Assembly (NCBI GenBank): GCA_944381215.1
Contig: CALWKF010000003.1
Location: 50,872 to 114,871 of the forward strand
Reading direction: 5' to 3'
DNA from: an uncultured Clostridia bacterium
GTDB lineage: Bacteria > Bacillota > Clostridia > Christensenellales > UBA1242
Length of the DNA: 64,000 nucleotides
Each line of letters begins with the position of its first letter. Position 1 is the first letter of the stretch. A program made the translations under genes and the position numbers. The notes under the pieces were generated by a model, which was not told the origin of the DNA, did not search any database, and worked only from the letters and a program-made list of their open reading frames with translations. This document shows, piece after piece, positions 30,601 to 37,968 of this stretch.

Positions 30601-33429
30601 GGAATCAACCTAAACACCGCACGCACCTTGTACGGCTGGTACAACGCTGGTGGAAACTACGTGGTGGCAAACGAGATTGACACCCTAGACTACACCGTGT
30701 TTACCGAGTCAAGTAACCCCTACTACGGAATATTTAGCGAACTTGCGGACGTGAATGGTAAGGGCTCGATTTTCTCGGGCGCAAGGATACAAGTTAGCGT
30801 TTCTACAAAACTTCCCGCAAATGCCGTGTTCGGTGGTGCTGTAAGTGTTGTGGGTGAACAGGCAAAGATTTTCTCCACATACGTTACTGCCGACCTCGAT
30901 TTAGGTGTTGCTAGTGGCAGTGCAAATATCGGGGCTTTGGCTGGTATCAACCGCGGTCAAATCATCGGTAGCGGTGCAGATGTGGACATTAACCTATACG
31001 GCAGTGTGTCAAACACTGGAGAAAACCTAAATACTGGCGGTAGCGTAAACCTAGGAGGCTTAGTTGGCTGGTCGACAAACATCGACTCGCGCCTCACATT
31101 CATCGATAGTTACGCAATCGGTAGTATCACGAACCACAACCCAAACACCGCTTCTTACATCGCAGGCCTTGTTGGCAGAGTTTCAAATGAAAGTGGCGGG
31201 ACCCTCAATTTCTACAACGAGAATACTTACACCGCTGTTACCTTAACCGACACGACAGGCCAAGTTAACACGTACTCGGTTGTCGCAAATTACAGTGGCG
31301 CAACCAACTCGCAGGGCGTGTACTACGAGCGTTCTACGACCATAAACCCGCTAATTAACTTCACATCCTTTACAATCTCGAATCAACGCGGAGACAGCCC
31401 GTTAGATCTTGGAAACGCCTTCACCACGGAATCGACCTTAAACTACGGCCTTCCATACTTCAAGTGGTTGAGCACCGATGACCTAAGGTCTACTGGAAAC
31501 GGTACTGAGAACAACCCGTACCTAATTAACTCCGCAGGCCTACTTGCTTGGGCATTAAACAACTCGAACGCCGTTTACTACGCGTTGGAGAACGACATCG
31601 ACTACACCTACATGGCTAACATCTACTCCCGCGCGACAGCCTTTATAGGCACCCTCGACGGCCAAGGGAACGCAATTACTGGGGTTACGAGCACCTTGAT
31701 TGGCATCTTGTCTGGCGAAGTTAGCAACCTGGCAATTCTTAATAGTACCGCAGGCACAACGCTTGCTAACACTGTCTCAGGCCTCGCAACCTCGATTTAC
31801 ACCGACAGTACCACGGGGGCGGTGGTTGGTAGCGGAAACATCACAAACAGCCTCTCCGCAGGCGCAACATTTGGAGCAAATGCTGTCGCATGCTTTACCT
31901 CGAACCCTACTGACATTGCTTCGCTCGACGGAAACGTTTGGGTATACACGGGTAGGACTGCTGACGGCTCCAAAGTCTACGACCTCCGCGCATTCGTGCC
32001 CACAATCGGCGAATCGGCAAGCTTTGGTACCTCGGTATCGCTAAACGCTAGTGAGTACGTAATTTCGAATATCGACGAGTTCGAGCGTATTGTCGAGTAC
32101 ATCAACGACCACGGCGGTACGGATTACTACATCCGCTTTACCGACACAATCTTCTCGCTAAACAATAGATTCTTGCCAACCCTTGGCAACACGACTACAA
32201 ATACCGACGTGTTCCTAACAGTAGGTGGCTTCCGCGATGGCCTAATCGAGCGTAACGGCACCAACGACTTTACAAACGGCCTCAGCAACAGCCAAGTAAC
32301 AAACCTTGAAAACATGGGCGTATTGCTCCACGGCGGTAGCATCTTCGGTAGTACTAACACGAAGTATACAAGCGCCACCACAGGCCTTGATTTAGTGCTT
32401 ACCGATATCGAAGTTTATGCCGATAATGATGCAAGTCTAGTGATTAACACCTTTGACCGCAACACGACCACAAACATCGCCCTTACTAATGTGAACGTCT
32501 ACACTTACGGCGACATCGCGCTTTACGGAATCGGCAACACGATTATGTCAAATGCAACTGTGAATGTAAACGCTGTCAACCTTGTGATAAACAACATGAC
32601 CGCATTTGTGGCCACCAACAACGGCACTTTAAACCTAAACAGCATTGCAAACACCACGATTAACAGCGCAGGGCTAAATAGTGTAACCTTGGGTGCCACC
32701 ACAAACGCAGGCACAACTACCTTAGGTACCGTTACCGCAAATATATCTGCAAACAGCATTGGCGGAATCGCGATTACCAACACTGGCACGATTTCGGGAG
32801 GCAGTTTGAGCCTTACCTTGATGGGCGCAAATAGTTACCTAATCGCTAGCGACAACCAAGGCAGTATCACAAACGTTACAATTCAAACTAGCACGATTAA
32901 TGGTAACGGCAGTGCGACCCTTGTGGGCACGAACTCTGGTAGCGTTTCCGCAACAATTGGCGGAGCTGTAACGATTACGGGTGAGAACACTGCTGGTCTA
33001 TTCGGGACCTACACCGCGGGCGATGTGGCAATCACTCTGAGTGCAAACATTGACTTAATCGGCTCAACCGTGAGTGCCTTTGCTACCACGGGGGCGGACC
33101 TCTTGACCCCTGACACGCAAATCACGGGCAGTGGCTCCATTACCCAAAACACCACGACTGTCCTATACCCGATAGCAATTCAGTATACAATTACAGCGGG
33201 CGAGGGCGGGACCGTGCAAATCACCAACGAAGAGGGCGCGACTGTTACCGCAGTGGCTAGCGCAAACGCGGGCTACGAGTTTGTAGGTTGGCAAAACTCG
33301 GCTGGTCAAATTGTAGGCAGTGATACAACTCTTACTATTGAAAAGACTGCTATCGCTGGCGACACAATCACCGCAATTTTCCAGGCAGTTACCGAGCCCG
33401 ACCCCAACCCAGAACAACCTACAACTTAA
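18682..33429 (+). CDS. Giant surface lipoprotein with Ig-like and GLUG-type repeats
   Basis: 4,915 residues in one uninterrupted frame. The signal peptide ends in the lipobox LLAGCG, with lipidated Cys at residue 25, so the protein is anchored in the outer face of the membrane; no LPxTG motif is present. Residues about 60-1000 contain BIG2/Ig-like modules (for example FSNSNPSVVTVTRDETELG). About 1020-4350 hold at least four modules that start with a YYLMNDID-like line, WTPIG, then FSG/GNG, and continue as rows of GLVG/GGIAG (GLUG) beta-helix repeats. Residues 4833-4907 form an InlB B-repeat-like module (AGYEFVGWQNSAGQIVG). GGGGA lies before the ATG. A likely role is adhesion or substrate binding; it is monocistronic with a strong terminator. 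Confidence 0.92.
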   Translation: MSKIRSVFCSLLLVFGCTLGLLAGCGDPLANVRITLEGTNVVEQDGMYYVNLVQDESLNVPTTPEEGGAGTETPEVVDTNVATITAIVEGVSGDIQDSVVWNYDSKFLAITYLNDKHTEATISGLNPTTVGTVVTISSIESQDIYATLIVNITVKPQGATLASNMTDFGIPVGQAYTLDPKRLFEFTPGNATVPEYTFEIGDDTVYSNQEFTILNRPTSGLVDIVAYPTNREDFTDEQFEALTVRIPNVRIYTALTAENTYLSVYGSSTETTQLELIENTNANNVTLYLNTPDAENVEISIRDPNGILDNNVWVNVNSSAKTVSFTGLSPLDEWTEIYFDIKVSGVADARTVTKALPVRVVDVPENIIINNNNLSTPYTLNVFDRYADEGVNSGTQLNITLSPQSNIYNNVRLQVDLSQTQDPTLVQNLLVNGQQFTDNYMTISGTTLYLRSTGGYGTIVLNVIASDTESLGGDIVSRDLVIRMQQGVTDISVNSRYFDSVTNNIVLQKDAYLAQSSFQEKDIPFEILPATASYETVSFSNSNPSVVTVTRDETELGMLHIVAVSAGTATITLTADSGVRYSFNVQVVMRFNDMTINLNSSIGGVLLGPYETSDVTIGDINTTTLNYAFLASASTVHLDNTLYPQNVGDMIQSISITSSNENVAYATPIGYNDILLETHRSGTADFTLSVEYYRLATVGQGYGINLELATMTLEFTINVFVPISGINLVASNDLNLLADWANIQSYYDSQRSTADLTVEVLPQNSDIKASSAVWTVRSESGGTTNNLTLSNERGATTTITAQPLTSMQSRITVQVTVTITDINGIVFSETESVTITKVALVTELLLNGYGDQNSEGLYFELYQTNARFDLDLTVMPSNATNTNVEYIIFDANKLDSPREGSNIVRLDSGLRDSNGQIIYDYYEVLTRTSAYNPTQYESYTASVKYDSSSGNYYVEPKNAGYAFLFIVPQDILEQSADSIQTLTPQLQNPSNSPVIRRIPITVADGIDVRYRLYSAEDVAEIGKSARGLSSSYYLMNTIDMSNYLARNPDWTPIGDATTPFSGSIISMGCENGNGTIQSIVGWNIRKELNEADPQYSSTHSMYYGIFGVVTGEIRYVNFYLNSYTILQTTSRRDYSGVASRNNYDYGLLVGRLSSQGDQVGTLDHVSVNCANVVYANNNSQTGVVDLWFNLGAIGQVGAECVVDNFSSNITARISTDALKVSFGAIAGRNSGSIGTNLTTDYTNFAVSNVTISNYVEGEPATLYAGSILGSAVGRNYSASALYGVSVDGSIDTGQNEGIILGGVVGENAGTIQYSMSSTKLSGNGVLGGIAGINSSIINDVAYEIYSTAQSNCGIDGYGIIGGLVGRMTAGEISYAIVQGYNITADSPNILGHDAILGGLVGEVALNSSAVVQNSFVNAGIVNSNGTLGGLVGRSTGNMSINNVYVRGVLAGESNVIGAIAGEVTDNLLLTSAVYAEFTSDTDLSATGSGNLNTASAPASTVILVNNPSSFANSGNLVYFDKNDSNATNLNYYTSQFGFDSDRWRCSAEINGGYPYLVRADGTDFVRVVPNDFFINARAFDTYTDSRLNNILNVPSESGTTDTKKLIIFYDADNPTYNLSDLFTFSSDPILNVNDVRMQIACSSTNVVQLFTGATFNDARIRIVGTGTAVLSFVSLQNNNARDYVQIAVINGYEYFNLYEGSDSSGTLIQNSTPAHEFRIKYGENERAFVEYINNGEAQDNVDGGLKFTVADNTVVSFGLDEWVEDGDNYSYYLYGENDITIVSLRYSSEPLLVRVTPFLVATFFNLDEDGMVTSSYSAYIDIDEDEMALNYDTLVYRGANGIAMGLADDTQVYAEDALVASVTLFTDNYVEGDMVLEHVGYVVTIYGTQDEVINTEIGLESPDMVVSFGTLEYDELNHSLVIPYTIRLTSSARDNLESILRYTITFWANDTDGNPITTMTASLSWGFYPQKIDYIGIAHFSDAVNNGSRLQQAGQEATNTLIAGQYGLLVVQVSPYFAYYDRIEILSDYVNGARIMFDQRVLSYDENNIATYWSWQQGVEIVSNGIAPDRVSNIDGTFDGSYYIRTIISELVPVGTTFTVTVNIYADDEVIGTMSLPLTVEQQDTLLLSYSNYNSNVNYAYVAEGTGLVAGMDTLIQNQNELIVEVGSSFESFTLEVDAVSSSYGAQIVFSGGRYYLYTGTVPAGEMITVTLTGRQNMSGLINEISRELRFLVVNFYISSIQDGLVNGASQSTSLRYAYVNGRTYDLRIFEGATPENLDSITAITFNPSSDTTRQQIMDVINRLNGIGTRPYAGWYAYVPQSDGTYVWSLIDPDISYTEDNWLDGNYRIFTETLNGSYTGYTLSANGVSNTSRIRYEMYFDYENGMFTLLNRSQIANSTRGFSTNDITLNFFQITSQEHAQPIYTERDLINMESGLDYILMNDITITSNWTPISTEISSLNGNGYTIRFTPASISANGQNFGLFGIVAENTVIKNVNLQLGTQNLALPSSVSSMSSINFGFIAGTNNGTIHNCSVNGWYEAGRTSIGVTVPTPTDTQALFNIAGLVGTNSATGAISNSRVIYTDITGYGRVAGLVSINEGAIASSYYTGGVLTNVASTTGTNVATAGLVVENGQNATIFGSFTGGAYTSYDAETGQNTLVESRRTERDASIQSGARSAGFVYSNNGSITDSYSSMRILSIEASGFVYENGGAGTIYRCYTTSILSDSSNEGVTSVSMPFIGISGTQATTNNNLNPDGIIDCYFYDTGFSANALRLEEAKSLTLNQMLGNSGKNVFNNFIFSRDGESGSEFTGNWIFVSPDNEYFTPTRFVTQNGLQSEMNFGPKLVSASLIATPRLVLDEERTAENPDTGAIEYYYNQVSSPYFISGTNADFNTDYSYDPVTITTALQFSQAFDITLDSVVTYDYTEHEQTVTKIIGDVRLARNIDQSDISVNTALTSPNVNYAGIFEGNGFTFENLNLAVNDESVDRYGLFGTISYGDRLRSSEIAHIGTVKNLNIEVRMVSCSLVDYVGALAGVVENANIYNIAVTGQSSRVVGNNAVGGVAGLLTGTTKANIISANVGVTANYKADTDLVYNADIARILGGTANSITRMGFAGGVFGIVDLTQFGDVKTTTNPEEAVLNNITAYGQHSVVGKIAGGVVGALGMHSVLNNATTEIDSSTRITGLTYSGGLVGQNNGVIRYGEVNYTDDVQEAVDVANTGEDTTVNLEGNNITVNNMIFETEQNNLGTGGIVGLNIGYTDSGWPSGMIYYTSSKVRVRNTHSANVGGIVGIAMGGDIRAVFATGGVYGSRTAYLGGIVGQVSNFSEMASIPEGLNNPFADYNNMLTTLDYCVALNNYLASDYNYYNELDYQGTGAQGGLVGYCFNAGMIYTTHTNDTGDPSTPYYELINSINFYVNQIYDRVVLNTVTEEQDTGNFINLDAVGRFEPGTSTNPATGHTRGYMLNNFDEIFGGWDTYSISNENGIPSIDIQDVPEIMYIYTASDYRQMYWHPDIDYVLMADIDFLAEGVPAVPIGSESAPFTGSFNGNNHTLYNIPLVMTGAMNAGMFGATDGATIQNVNIVNIYISTDLSEGITGYVGGLAGVVRDSTITNVNIRMDSTLEGSYHGIDSTATYTGGMFGRVYATTDGATTITNCYVYADMTTRDNTYTQATDTFIGGFAGEIYGNVTIENAYAEGTLTQTNTSMSNVVITHYIGGFAGQAVASNISNAVSALDVTIDNVYRSVYAGGFVGRSQNNTIASIDSATNVTVNLNNLTSSYALNLGGLFGRSEGDSVYYFANSGDLEINGNYNVNVDTTTVSSIHAVAGVVGVNMGSNIQSGYSIASIFNNTRLNNVDLAVFDGNLESSVYCDAYLGLTARDRLSLGRNSRVVLGFSITDYLESPVGNSYARLVVDNWSTFNPSIQRYEALYSNIVSAGDSKRAPILVSNSSDFNAIAEDSGDLYKYYLQSSTVISGINLNTARTLYGWYNAGGNYVVANEIDTLDYTVFTESSNPYYGIFSELADVNGKGSIFSGARIQVSVSTKLPANAVFGGAVSVVGEQAKIFSTYVTADLDLGVASGSANIGALAGINRGQIIGSGADVDINLYGSVSNTGENLNTGGSVNLGGLVGWSTNIDSRLTFIDSYAIGSITNHNPNTASYIAGLVGRVSNESGGTLNFYNENTYTAVTLTDTTGQVNTYSVVANYSGATNSQGVYYERSTTINPLINFTSFTISNQRGDSPLDLGNAFTTESTLNYGLPYFKWLSTDDLRSTGNGTENNPYLINSAGLLAWALNNSNAVYYALENDIDYTYMANIYSRATAFIGTLDGQGNAITGVTSTLIGILSGEVSNLAILNSTAGTTLANTVSGLATSIYTDSTTGAVVGSGNITNSLSAGATFGANAVACFTSNPTDIASLDGNVWVYTGRTADGSKVYDLRAFVPTIGESASFGTSVSLNASEYVISNIDEFERIVEYINDHGGTDYYIRFTDTIFSLNNRFLPTLGNTTTNTDVFLTVGGFRDGLIERNGTNDFTNGLSNSQVTNLENMGVLLHGGSIFGSTNTKYTSATTGLDLVLTDIEVYADNDASLVINTFDRNTTTNIALTNVNVYTYGDIALYGIGNTIMSNATVNVNAVNLVINNMTAFVATNNGTLNLNSIANTTINSAGLNSVTLGATTNAGTTTLGTVTANISANSIGGIAITNTGTISGGSLSLTLMGANSYLIASDNQGSITNVTIQTSTINGNGSATLVGTNSGSVSATIGGAVTITGENTAGLFGTYTAGDVAITLSANIDLIGSTVSAFATTGADLLTPDTQITGSGSITQNTTTVLYPIAIQYTITAGEGGTVQITNEEGATVTAVASANAGYEFVGWQNSAGQIVGSDTTLTIEKTAIAGDTITAIFQAVTEPDPNPEQPTT

Positions 33430-33832
33430 AAAACCTCAATTAAATTAAAGGCTAAAAAATACAATCTAAAATAATTTGATATAATAAAAGTTCAAATTTA
33501 TTAAAAATTCACAAAACACAAAATTTCTTCATCTTACTATTAAATTTTGTTAAATTTACTTTCTAGTTTTCTTCACCTTACAATTAAACTTCGTGAAATT
33601 ACTTTCAAAATTAAAAAGCAAGTAGTAAAACCACCACTACTTGCTTTTTTATATTCAATTTTATATAAATTTAGTATTTAATTTTATTATAAACCTCTAA
33701 TATGAAAGAATAATTTAGGTGATTAATATGTTTATTTGAAAAAATGGCAGTTTATTTACAAAGTTTGTGTTGTTTTTTTGGCGCAAATATGATATTATAT
33801 TATTACTAATTTCAATTTTAAAGGTGATTAAA
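33430..33832. other. Intergenic region with a 40-base degenerate direct repeat
   Basis: TTTCTTCATCTTACTATTAA (from 33524) is repeated with changes from 33568 (TTTCTTCACCTTACAATTAA), period 44. The terminator of the giant gene follows. AT-rich, no gene seen before proS. Confidence 0.5.
33613..33650 (+). terminator. Terminator of the giant lipoprotein gene
   Basis: AAAAAGCAAGTAGT (33613-33626) pairs with ACTACTTGCTTTTT (33636-33649) around AAAACCACC. Confidence 0.9.
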
Positions 33833-35284
33833 ATGGCAAACGACGAATTTGTAAAAGAAATTGCAGATATCAAGACCGATTTTCCGCAGTGGTACACTGA
33901 TGTTGTGTTAAAGACCGAAATGGCGGACTACGGCCCAGTAAAGGGCACTATGGTTATGCGCCCGTACGGCTATGCAGTGTGGGAAAACATCCAGAGTGAG
34001 ATGGACCGCCGAATTAAGGCGACAGGTGCTAAAAATACTTATTTCCCAATTTTTATTCCTTACAGCTTTTTAGCAAAAGAGGCCGACCACGTAGAGGGAT
34101 TTGCACCCGAAGTGGCAGTTGTAACCTACGCAGGTGGGGAGGAACTGGCTGAAAAGTTGGTCGTGCGCCCCACGAGTGAGACAATCATTTGTAATATGTT
34201 TGCAAAGTGGGTGCAGAGTTATCGCGACCTGCCCATGATGATCAACCAGTGGTGCAACGTCGTGCGCTGGGAGAAGACGACCAGACCTTTCTTGCGTACC
34301 AGTGAATTCTTGTGGCAAGAGGGACACACCTTGCACGCGACCCCCGAGGAGGCGCAGGAGGAAACCCTCCGTATGCTCGAAGTTTACCGCGAATTTAGCG
34401 AAAACGTGCTCGCAATTCCTATGTTCGTAGGGCGCAAGAGCGAGAAGGAAAAGTTTGCGGGCGCCGATGCCACATACTCAATTGAGGCGATGATGCAGGA
34501 CGGCAAGAGTTTGCAGGCGGGCACCAGTCACAACTTGGGCCAGAATTTTAGCAAGGCCTTTAATATCAAATTTTTGGACAAGGACGGCACGCACAAATAC
34601 TGTTACCAGACCAGCTGGGGCACAAGTACGCGCCTTATGGGGGCGTTGATTATGGTGCACGGCGACCAGCGCGGGCTCGTACTGCCTCCAAAGGTGGCGC
34701 CTTATCAGGTGGTAATTGTACCAATCGCTGCCTCTAAAAATGCGGGCGTTATGGAGTGGGTGAACAGCGCGAAGCTTGCACTCGAATCTGCTGGCATCCG
34801 TGTCTATGTCGATGACCGCGACCAGACCCCTGGGTGGAAGTTTAATGAGTGGGAAATGAAGGGCGTGCCTCTGCGTATCGAGTTTGGCCCAAAGGACCTA
34901 GAAAATCACAACCTCACTATGTTCCGCCGCGATAAAAACGAAAAGTTCACTGCATCAATTTCCAGCGACTTACCCGCACAAATTAGCGACATACTTGCAG
35001 AAATTCAGCAGTATATGCTCGAAAAGGCGCGTGCTTTCCGCGACAGCCACATCCGTGTGGCAAAGACTCGTGAGGAGTTGGTCGAGGCTGTGAATGAGGG
35101 AAATTTTGTCAAGGCCATGTGGTGTGGCGAGCGCGCGTGCGAGGAGAAATTGAAGGAAGACACCGCTATCACCACCCGCAATATGCCTGCCGACCAAACC
35201 CCGATTAGCGACACTTGTGCATGCTGTGGTAAGAAACTAAAAGAGGGCGAGGGCCATGTCATCTACTTCGCCAAGGCCTACTAA
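33833..35284 (+). CDS. proS: Prolyl-tRNA synthetase, archaeal/eukaryote-like short form
   Basis: 483 residues from the ATG at 33833 (AAAGGTG upstream; the longer frame begins inside the promoter area). Class II motifs: motif 1 near GPVKGTMVMRPYGYAVWENI, motif 2 RWEKTTRPFLRTSEFLWQEG, motif 3 near GALIMVHGDQRGLVLP. There is no editing insertion domain, and the C-terminus has a zinc-type tail (CGERACEEKLKE and CACCGKKLKEGEGHVIYFAKAY), which defines the archaeal-type ProRS found in many Clostridia. It charges tRNA-Pro with proline in the cytoplasm. It is monocistronic, and GC is higher than in the flanking AT-rich spacers. Confidence 0.96.
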   Translation: MANDEFVKEIADIKTDFPQWYTDVVLKTEMADYGPVKGTMVMRPYGYAVWENIQSEMDRRIKATGAKNTYFPIFIPYSFLAKEADHVEGFAPEVAVVTYAGGEELAEKLVVRPTSETIICNMFAKWVQSYRDLPMMINQWCNVVRWEKTTRPFLRTSEFLWQEGHTLHATPEEAQEETLRMLEVYREFSENVLAIPMFVGRKSEKEKFAGADATYSIEAMMQDGKSLQAGTSHNLGQNFSKAFNIKFLDKDGTHKYCYQTSWGTSTRLMGALIMVHGDQRGLVLPPKVAPYQVVIVPIAASKNAGVMEWVNSAKLALESAGIRVYVDDRDQTPGWKFNEWEMKGVPLRIEFGPKDLENHNLTMFRRDKNEKFTASISSDLPAQISDILAEIQQYMLEKARAFRDSHIRVAKTREELVEAVNEGNFVKAMWCGERACEEKLKEDTAITTRNMPADQTPISDTCACCGKKLKEGEGHVIYFAKAY

Positions 35285-35553
35285 ACTCTTCAAAAAATTT
35301 CAATTAGCCAAAACCTACTAAAATTTAAAAAAATAACTAAAAATTAATTAAAATTATAATTAAATTACTAAAATATTAATTAAAATTGCAAATGCATATT
35401 ATTAATTATAAAAATACACATTATCAACATTCTAAATATGCACTTTTTTTAATTTTTAAATATTAATTTAATTGCTATTTTAACTTTTTTACAATAATAA
35501 TTATTATTTAGTATTTTAAAATATTTTTAGCATTCTTATTGGCTTAAATTATA

Positions 35554-35596
35554 AAATACAACTACTATTAAAAACTTAATAGTGGTTGTATTTTTT
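35554..35596 (+). terminator. Terminator-like hairpin after proS
   Basis: An 18-base arm (35554-35571, beginning AAATACAAC) pairs with 35576-35593 (ending GGTTGTATTT), one mismatch, loop AAAC, T-run after. Confidence 0.75.
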
Positions 35597-35645
35597 ACAA
35601 AATTTTACAAACTAAAAAACTATTGCATAGTACCTAAAAAACAAC

Positions 35646-35673
35646 AAAAAAATACACAAAAAATGTGTATTTT
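35646..35673 (-). terminator. Terminator-like hairpin after the PHP-like gene
   Basis: AAAAATACACA with TGTGTATTTTT, loop AAAAA, directly after the leftward gene stop. Works for either strand. Confidence 0.7.
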
Positions 35674-36546
35674 TTATAATTTTAAATTATTTAATATTTC
35701 TTTTTCGTCTTTATCAATATTTGTTATACCTACGTTAGAGTATTCGGGCTTGCCATTAAAATTGCTTCCACCAGTTACTATTTTGTTGTGCTCTTTTGCA
35801 AAATTCAGCAAAAATTCGATATCGTCCTTACTGTGCGACGGGTGATATACCTCAATGCCATCCACGCCGTTTTTTATAGCAGTCTCTAGGAGGAAATCTA
35901 GGTTTGCCTTGTTCTTGCTCCTACACGGTTGCGCCAGCACCACAAAGCCACCGACTGAGTGTACAAATTCCACCACATTTTTAATGGTAGGGAACACTTG
36001 ATTGAGATTTACATACAAGGGAAAGTCTTTTTGCTTTGCACTGATGTTGTAGAAGTCGCTCATGGTATTTATGTTAAATTTTTCAAATAAATCGACATTT
36101 TCCGCGTATTTTATCATATTTTCATAGATATATTTGTGGCCGAAGTCGATTTTTCCATTAAACGGGACCGAGGTGTCCACTTTTAGCCCGTGCTTTTTTG
36201 CGCAATCAAGCAATAGGTCTTTGATTTTTGTCTGCCTAGTCTTGAGTGTGCCATACGTTTCATACGACCAGTTAAAGGTCTTAATCGGCTCAAAATTATA
36301 TGCCAGCAACTCAAATGTCAGCCCGTCCTCGCACACATCGCACTCCATACCCGTGATAATTTCGCCACTGAATATGCTCGAAGTGTCGAAAATCTTGTTG
36401 ATAACATGGAAAAGGCAGGTATCGAAATCGGTAATAGACAGCCTCTCAATTCCTTCATCCTGGCACTTTTTTAAGACTTTCTCCCAGTTCCATTCTTTAT
36501 TTGCGCTGGCAGAAAAGTTGGTCCTAACATGCAAATCGTTTTTCAT
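35674..36546 (-). CDS. PHP-fold protein with degenerate metal sites
   Basis: 290 residues from the ATG at 36546 (GGAGGG just upstream; the longer frame starts 5 codons earlier). The order of motifs is that of PHP phosphoesterases, but several metal ligands differ. The first motif HxH reads LHVRT, the usual TDHD reads ITDFDT, AHP reads LAQP, and GSDFHG reads GGSNFNG; GMECD and IEVYHPSHS are kept. Active PHP enzymes need most of these His/Asp residues, so this member may be catalytically inactive or have another role. It is soluble, with a leftward transcript parallel to the HELSH peptidase gene. Confidence 0.75.
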   Translation of the reverse strand: MKNDLHVRTNFSASANKEWNWEKVLKKCQDEGIERLSITDFDTCLFHVINKIFDTSSIFSGEIITGMECDVCEDGLTFELLAYNFEPIKTFNWSYETYGTLKTRQTKIKDLLLDCAKKHGLKVDTSVPFNGKIDFGHKYIYENMIKYAENVDLFEKFNINTMSDFYNISAKQKDFPLYVNLNQVFPTIKNVVEFVHSVGGFVVLAQPCRSKNKANLDFLLETAIKNGVDGIEVYHPSHSKDDIEFLLNFAKEHNKIVTGGSNFNGKPEYSNVGITNIDKDEKEILNNLKL

Positions 36547-36650
36547 ATTCCCTCCAAACAATTTTTATAATTTTAGCATATTTTTACGCTTTTATCAACG
36601 AATTAAAATGGTTAATTTTTTATAATTTATCGATTTTTTTGCATTTTTTC

Positions 36651-37727
36651 TTAAAAAAATCGTGTTTTTATTGTTTTTTGCTCGTTTGTTTGGTTTTTTG
36701 CATAGTTTTCCACTAATTGCGAAAAATTTTGCCCTAATAGAAAGCCACACGCCTCGTCAAGCCCGATTTCGTGCGTTTTGTCTAAATAATTTTGAAAATT
36801 TGCTAGCATTTCCTCGCGTGCTTGCTTATCTGGCGCGTTTTCAAATCGCTTTATCCACTGGTCTGATACAATTCGGCCCACCACATACCTAAACATATAA
36901 GGGCCGTCTTTTTTATCAGTTGGCATGGCTTTTAACCTTTCTAGCAGTTCGCCTTGCTTATTTTCCTGCAAATTTTGCGCCAAATCATTCAAACTTTCGC
37001 TAGTAACAGGGCGGGGAAGGGCTGATAGAATTGCTTGCTCCTCTTCAATCAAATTAATTTCGTTTAGCAAGCTGTTTTGCTGTGCACGGTCATAGTTTTC
37101 CATGTCAACGCTAGAGTAAATGCCAGCACCGACCAAAAATCTGTTAAACAATTTTTCAGTAATCAAACTTTCAATCTCAAAAATGCTGTCTTTCTCAAAA
37201 TTATCAATATTCTCTACACCCGCGCGGATGTTTTCGATAAAACGCTGATTTCGGGAGCTCAGCGCGTGGCTTAGTTCATGAGCGGTAGTCCTTAGGTCGT
37301 CGACCGAATCGTGGTAGTAGACATCAAACTCCAAAAACGAACGCTTGCCAAAGTGCCCCACGTGACTTGTTCGGTTGTCGCCGTATCGCGCGCGGGTGAA
37401 AGTAACATGTGGGTTGCCATCGCTGTCTATAAAATAGGGGTGAGTCCTGTCTAAAATTTGACGCACTTCGGAGGCTTTTTCGGGCATATATTTCGTGAAA
37501 AATTCATTCATGTAGTCAGCAATTAAGTACTCATTAAATTTAATTTTTTTGTCCTTTTTGCACGGCGCAAAACTGCTCTTTTGTTTCACTTGCTCCAACA
37601 ATTCAAAAAGCGACTTCTCCTCATCCCTTTTCGAGTTTAAAAACTCCGCAAAGTCGTATAAATGTGCCCCTTCGCATTTTTCATTAATTTCCCGCACAAT
37701 TTCCTTATCAATCCCAACTCTTTTCAT
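36651..37727 (-). CDS. HExxH zinc peptidase-like protein
   Basis: 358 residues. The zinc motif HELSH lies at 150-154 (DLRTTAHELSHALSSRNQRF), with Glu-rich IFEIESLITEKLF about 30 residues later offering the third ligand. This pattern resembles M3-like gluzincins, but the rest of the protein is not the usual M3 length of about 600, so it may be a short relative. There is no signal peptide. A Lys/Gln-rich, Pro-poor C-terminus suggests a soluble helical protein. GGAGAAAG precedes the ATG at 37727. The substrate is unknown. It is the last host gene before the genomic island. Confidence 0.7.
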   Translation of the reverse strand: MKRVGIDKEIVREINEKCEGAHLYDFAEFLNSKRDEEKSLFELLEQVKQKSSFAPCKKDKKIKFNEYLIADYMNEFFTKYMPEKASEVRQILDRTHPYFIDSDGNPHVTFTRARYGDNRTSHVGHFGKRSFLEFDVYYHDSVDDLRTTAHELSHALSSRNQRFIENIRAGVENIDNFEKDSIFEIESLITEKLFNRFLVGAGIYSSVDMENYDRAQQNSLLNEINLIEEEQAILSALPRPVTSESLNDLAQNLQENKQGELLERLKAMPTDKKDGPYMFRYVVGRIVSDQWIKRFENAPDKQAREEMLANFQNYLDKTHEIGLDEACGFLLGQNFSQLVENYAKNQTNEQKTIKTRFF

Positions 37728-37867
37728 ACTTTCTCCATTTTTAAATATTCACCACTTACTTAGCAAATTTCCGCTATTTACACAAACTTTTATAAATTAT
37801 ACCACATCCCCTCCAAAAACTCAATAAATTAAATCACTAAATCAAAAATTTACTCACTTGCATAGAA

Positions 37868-37906
37868 AAAAAGGCACAAAAGTGCCTTTTTGGTGCGGAC
37901 TGAGAG
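37868..37906. other. Old tRNA-Leu terminator and left attachment site of the island
   Basis: AAAAAGGCAC/GTGCCTTTTT (37868-37891) is a terminator of the kind placed right behind tRNA genes in this genome. It is followed at once by TGGTGCGGACTGAGAG (37891-37906), which matches the 3' end of tRNA-Leu (TGGTGCGGATGAGAG at 51212-51226) with one inserted base. It is read as the displaced end of the target tRNA, left behind when the island inserted. Confidence 0.6.
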
Positions 37907-37968
37907 TATAAGCACGAACCTTGGGCCTCTAATAAAGCAGAGTTTATCTGCTTTTCAGTTTCCATGTT

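Larger units (their letters stand above)
35285..35673. other. AT-rich convergent spacer with two hairpin terminators
   Basis: A very AT-rich gap between convergent proS and the PHP-like gene. It holds the hairpins at 35554-35596 and 35646-35673 and nothing else seen. Confidence 0.6.
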
